The notes under the pieces: generated by a model
Database searches by the model: none
Told to the model about the DNA's origin: nothing
What the model saw: only the letters and a program-made list of their open reading frames with translations
Origin: Lycorma delicatula
Lineage: Eukaryota > Arthropoda > Insecta > Hemiptera > Fulgoridae
Assembly: GCF_047948215.1 (NCBI RefSeq)
Contig: NC_134467.1
Coordinates: 39,244,520 to 39,308,519, forward strand
DNA: 64,000 nt
Direction: 5' to 3'
Shown: in pieces, positions 45,847 through 51,800 of the stretch
Layout: every line of letters starts with the position of its first letter
Position numbering within the stretch: the stretch's first letter is position 1
Made by a program: the position numbers and the translations under genes

Positions 45847-48800
45847 TAGAACCCTACTAGATCTTTTATTAAAAGGTTTTCAGAGCACTTTAATAATTAT
45901 AAAAGTGATAACAATAAGTTTTCAAATGTCTGCTTACCTTATCAACAATAAACATATAATTGCTGATATATACAGTAATTTAGAAATAATAAATATAAAT
46001 AACAACAGGGAAATTTAAATTCTTAAAAAAAAATTATATTAGTAAATTTAAATGTAAAAATAAATTAATAAACATAATCCGATTGGTTCATTTTACAAAT
46101 TTGTATAACTATTATCATAGTCCAATATTTCAATAACAATTCACTCATTGTCATACCATGTTATGAGAAAGAGATTCTAATGTTAATATGACAAGGCAGT
46201 GTAAGCTAATAAGCTTTATGTGTAATTTATAATTTTAACTGCTAATGATCAAATAAATCTTCAAAAGCGCTGAAGTTGGTGTCTCTTACTTTTTATGTAC
46301 TGTATCTAGAGGTTTTGATTTTATAATTATATTTTGGTTTACTAATAACATATTAAGTAATTTATAATTTCGCTAGACATAATTTATTAGTATTTTACAA
46401 ATTAATTCATGCGGTATTGTTCTCTATAAAAAAAAGGATAATGGGTGGGTTTGTTATATATGCCACCACATTTTTATTTTAGCTGCTGTTGGCACAGAGC
46501 AAACTATTGGTGGTACACCGGGTGTACCACCAATGACATGAACGATTCATTCGATCGAACAATTTATAGTTCTTGATACAAATGATTTATACAAAATTAT
46601 AATTGTGTCTTGGGGATAAAAAAGGGAAACATTGGGGTTAAACCTGTGTTAAAAAATCAAAACTCGAGAAACAGCTAAAATTGTCCAGGATGCAACAAGC
46701 TGTAGGCCCGCCTTTTCCTAGTTAAGTATCAATATGTGTGTGCATATTAATTTTCTTTTTTCAATGTTACAAGTAAATAAGAGTAAAAATAGAACTACAA
46801 ATGTTTTGTTTTATTATTATTAACATAAAAACTGTATTAAATTTTTACATCTGACAATTTTTGAAGAAAAAGATGACTTTTAAATCAAAATTTAGTAAAT
46901 ATAAATTTTTAATCAGGATTACGCTGCAAAAACAACAACGCAGATTCAAAATTATGCTAGACTAAAAAAAATGTTATATACATATTTTTTTATTTTAAAA
47001 AATATTAGCAAATAAATACAGTTAGAACGAAGTAATTTTGAAGGCAGTGAATTATGCTGATCATGATATGATAAGCATGACGATTCAGAGACTGACAACA
47101 TCAAAAGGATAGAATCGTGAAAAGATACTTCTCAAATATGACATGAACCGTGGGTACAGAAATAAGATATAATAAAGGACGATTCAGGGAAATTTTTTAA
47201 TTTGTATTGGTACTCCAGGGTGTGTCAGCACTGAATAACTTATAGAAGCCAGACCGTGTTATCTTACCATTTAGTTATCATGGATACTTGAGTGGTGTTG
47301 CAGTTTTTTATAAAAATAATGACACTGTGGTGCTGCACACAGAGAATTTTACTACCAGTTTAATTTAGGATGCCACGATGATGCACTGTTGCAACATGCA
47401 ATTAACACGTGGATATGTAATTTTCAGGTAACAGATTCAGCCATGAAAAAAAAACTCCATCGCAATGGGTGGGCAGTTTGTATGCCAGACAATATCAAGA
47501 CTGTTTGAACTGATATTTTAAAAAGCCTGCATCGTTCAATTTGTTATGAAGCGTCTTTACAAACACATAGTGATTGAAGAATACTGTTGCAGGAGTTACT
47601 TTACCATCTAAACAAATTGCATATCATTCAGAGCCAAAATCAAAGATCACATAACGCGCCATCAATTCTGGGACCGTATGGTTGTAAGAGAAATGAGGGC
47701 AATCACTTTGTTAACAATGGATGTTGAAAAAAGCCCATTTCCAGCTTAATGTATTTGTTAATAAACAATCTTTTTATTTCTGGGCATAAGGTAATCCTAC
47801 ACAGCAACATTACTGTGTCATTGTGTGGCATAATAAAGAACTTATTTTTTTGAAAACACTCACAGCAACTTGACTAATAACATGACACTGATACGTTGCC
47901 ATACTATAAAACTGTTGCGCAAAAGCTACATGCATCTCCACACATTACTGACAATGCTCAGTTTTCACAAGATGGATTAACATCACAACATTAATATTGA
48001 TGGCTGCTGTATGCCAATTTTTTGGTAACCCAATAATTTTGAGAAACAATGGCATTCCATGGCCTCTCAGGTCTTCTGATTTATTGGTGTGTAATTTCTT
48101 CTTATGCGAGGTCCACTTGAAAGTATATAGTAGTTGACCTGCTATGAACTAAAAAGCAAGATCCAAACAGCAATTGCTGAAATTTTTGTTGAAATGTTGC
48201 ACCATACTATGGAGAAACAGAGATCATCTGCAAGATGTAATCTTAAAAAAAAATGTTTGCAACATTTTCATAATGGCATGTTTTGTTTTTTTTAATTAAA
48301 TGTGATAAATAAGTAAATTTATTAATAAGAATATTTAATTTTCAAAATTTTCTGTTTCCCTGAATCATTCTATAAAAAAAGGTCATTCATTACAAACTCC
48401 AATGATGGATAATAATCTTTCATAATTTATTTTGAGTTACTTAATAAATAGTATGAATAGTTCAAATAAATCTATAAGAAATTATATTTAATTGTTTAAG
48501 TATCAAATTCATACCTATTCTTAAATGAAGTATTAACGAATAATTATTCATTATTGATTAAATAAATTCCTGGATACTGGTATGTAACTTACTGAATAGT
48601 TTTTGGTTTATCTGAATATGATTAAAAAAAATATATTTCTTCATAAAAATAGTGAACATTTCTTACAAATTCATAATTTTATAGATTAAATGTGAAATTA
48701 AAAAAGTTGTGCAAAAAGCCTGCTGCTTTTTCATCCACAATAGTGAACAAATATTTTGAGTCCCTAAAAAAAAAAATCATCTGTTTAAATATATTATTAT

Positions 48801-51800
48801 ATACTGGAATGTAACCTAAGTAGAAACAGAATCACATTTCGTGTTTTTAAACTGAATCTGAAGTGATAAAGAAAATGACTGACTCCCACAACAACCACAA
48901 AAGATTGTAAATGTTTAATTTACAGCTTAAAAAAAATAATGCTAACTATATACCACGGCTTAAATAACCTACAGGTTAATCTACAGTAAAAGTTCAACAA
49001 AAACAGTGACGCATTTCTTTCTGGTTTAATTTTAGTAGGGTTGGTAAGACCAATTTATAAAATAGTGGAACGAAAGCACAAACAAATGGGAGTTATTTAT
49101 AATTACATTTGTTGGTCACCGAGATACATCTCACTGACCATCAGCATGGAGTATGAAACACTGTTTCGCTTGTCATGTTTTTCATAAAAAGTAAATAAAT
49201 TATAATACGAAGATAATTTTGATTATGTTTTAATAACCATTAAAACAATAACAAAAGGAAATAAACAAAAGTTTAATTACGAGGATTTAGTAGTAAAGAC
49301 CAATGAAAGAAGAAAAGCATATAAATTAAAAATAAAAAAATAAATAAAATTAGATATTTGAAGACTATAGTGAGACAACTGAAAGAGTGTAATGGAAACA
49401 AAAGGAAGGATAGCAACAGCAAAGGAATTCTTCAGTAAGAAAAGGAAATTACTATGTAGTAAAAATCTGAACTTATGAATTAAAGGTTAGTCAATGCTAT
49501 GTATTAAGCCTCTTGTATGGAAGTGAAACATAGACAATGAGGTACAGGGATTGGAACTGGATTGAAGCTTTTGAGATATGGTTTGAAGAAAAAGCACTTT
49601 TGCAAGAAGTACGCAAAAGAAAAGGAAACTGGTTTAGATGTTAAGAGGAAGTAGAATCATGATAACTGCATCAGAAAGGTAAGTGAAAGGAGCAAGAAAC
49701 AAGAGAGATAAAGTTAATAGACAAGGTAAAGATAGAAAACAAAGGCTTGTGACAGAAATGGATGGAAACAGCCGCACAGATCTCCTTGCCAGGCAGAACC
49801 ACCAGCAATAATGATTAATAATTATAGACACAGATGTATCTCAATTATTTTATTGAGAAAAAATGTTATTCTCCAGGTTCAGTACTGGATAAGCCTCAAG
49901 AAGGAACACTAAATGTGAGAACCCCTCAAAATAATTTACATAAAGGAATCATCAGTTCATCACGGTCCTAGAATCTAAATTAAAAAACAAGCTTGTGTCC
50001 TTAGGTTATCAGATCCTAGCGTTGAGCGTGTTACACAGTTAGTAGCTCTAACTATACAAGATAGCAATCACACAAAAATTGAAAGACATGATTATGGATT
50101 TCTAATAAAAATGTTTCACGAATGTTTAAGCTCATGTTTTACATTAATCTGTGAATGAACAGAACTATGGATACTGGGATACAATCTATAGCAAACCCAC
50201 CAAAACCCTCTCTTTTTTCTGTTTAGCCTTCAGAACCACCGTAAGGTATTACTTCAGACAATGAGTGAGGAGGATATGTATGAACGTAAATGAAGTGCAG
50301 TCTTGTAGTCTCAGGTTGACAATTTCTGAGATGTGTGGTTAATTGAAACCCAACCACCAAAGAACACCGGTTTTCCACAATCTAGTATTCAAATCTGTAT
50401 AAAAGTAACTGCCTTCACTAGGATTTGAACCTTAGAACTCTCAACTTCAAAATCCGCTGATTTGCGATGATGAGTTTAACCACTATACAAGCCTCACGGG
50501 TTACTAAAACCCTCTCCACTCAAGGTCACAGTATGGAACATTTAAAATCACAGGCTCACATTTGTTTGAAATGATGGACAACCAAAAACAGTTATAGCCA
50601 ATTGTTATTGCAAAATGCTAGGAAATTTACAATCTCAATTTTATATAATTGGAAACTACCAACAGCTATGATTCCAACAAGATGCTGCTATGAGCCACAC
50701 TACTCTACAGAACTTAATTAATTTACATAAACTGACATTGCCAAGCCATAATTGTCTCTTGTTTCAGAGATATTTTACAACCAATTCACACCCCAGATAT
50801 ATCTGCCAATGATTTTTTTTACAGAGAAAGTCAAATTTTTCCATCAACCTCACACAATAAAGAAACTGAAAGAAAATATCAATCACTAAATTAAAAATAT
50901 CATACATGGTTTTTTCAAAGTATAATGTACAATTTTATGCATACCTCTGCAAGAATGCATTGATACAGAAGTAGCAAACAATGTTTAAATCACAGTTAAA
51001 AAAATGTAATTTGTTTCTTTCAATTTTTAGATTTAAAATTTATATATATATAAAATACAAACATCATTGTAAAATAATAAAACATTTTATTTTGAAATGT
51101 CAGTTCTTTTATGATTTATCCTGTAAAAAAATATTTTGTTCACTAGTAAAATATATATATATATATATATTGTTCACTAGTAAAAAATATATATATATAT
51201 TGTTCACTAGTAAAAAATATATATATATATAATTTTTTTTTTTGTTGCTAATTGTCATATTTTTTCCACATAAATGCACCTTCTGATAATTTTTCAGCTT
51301 TACATAATACTTAACCTAAGATGCAGCAGGGTGTCCCTGGAGATATTGATCAAACTTAATGGACTGACTCATAACATAAAGAAAAATAAAAATGACCTAC
51401 TCACTTCATTTTCAATCTGTTTACCATTTTGAGGTTTTCTCAATAAAAATCGATACCTTAAGAACAGATTAATATATTTCAATGAAATTTAGTATGCATG
51501 TACCCAAGAACAATATAAAGTTAAAAGTTTAACAAAAGTTTTAAATAATGCTGCTGTACGTAGGAATATTTTTGAAAACATGCAAATTTTTGGTATTTGT
51601 TCAAAACTGTCTAATAATGTGCCTCTTACACGGGTGGTCAATGATAATTTCTTTATAACAAATACGTAGCACAACAATAACCAAAGTAATACAGCAACTC
51701 TAACATACAGCAGTTTACAGTCATCAACAGCCAACTATTCATTCTACTAAACCATCTTTTGGTTACTGTATATCAAAGTTCTGTGCGTAGAATCGTAAGT

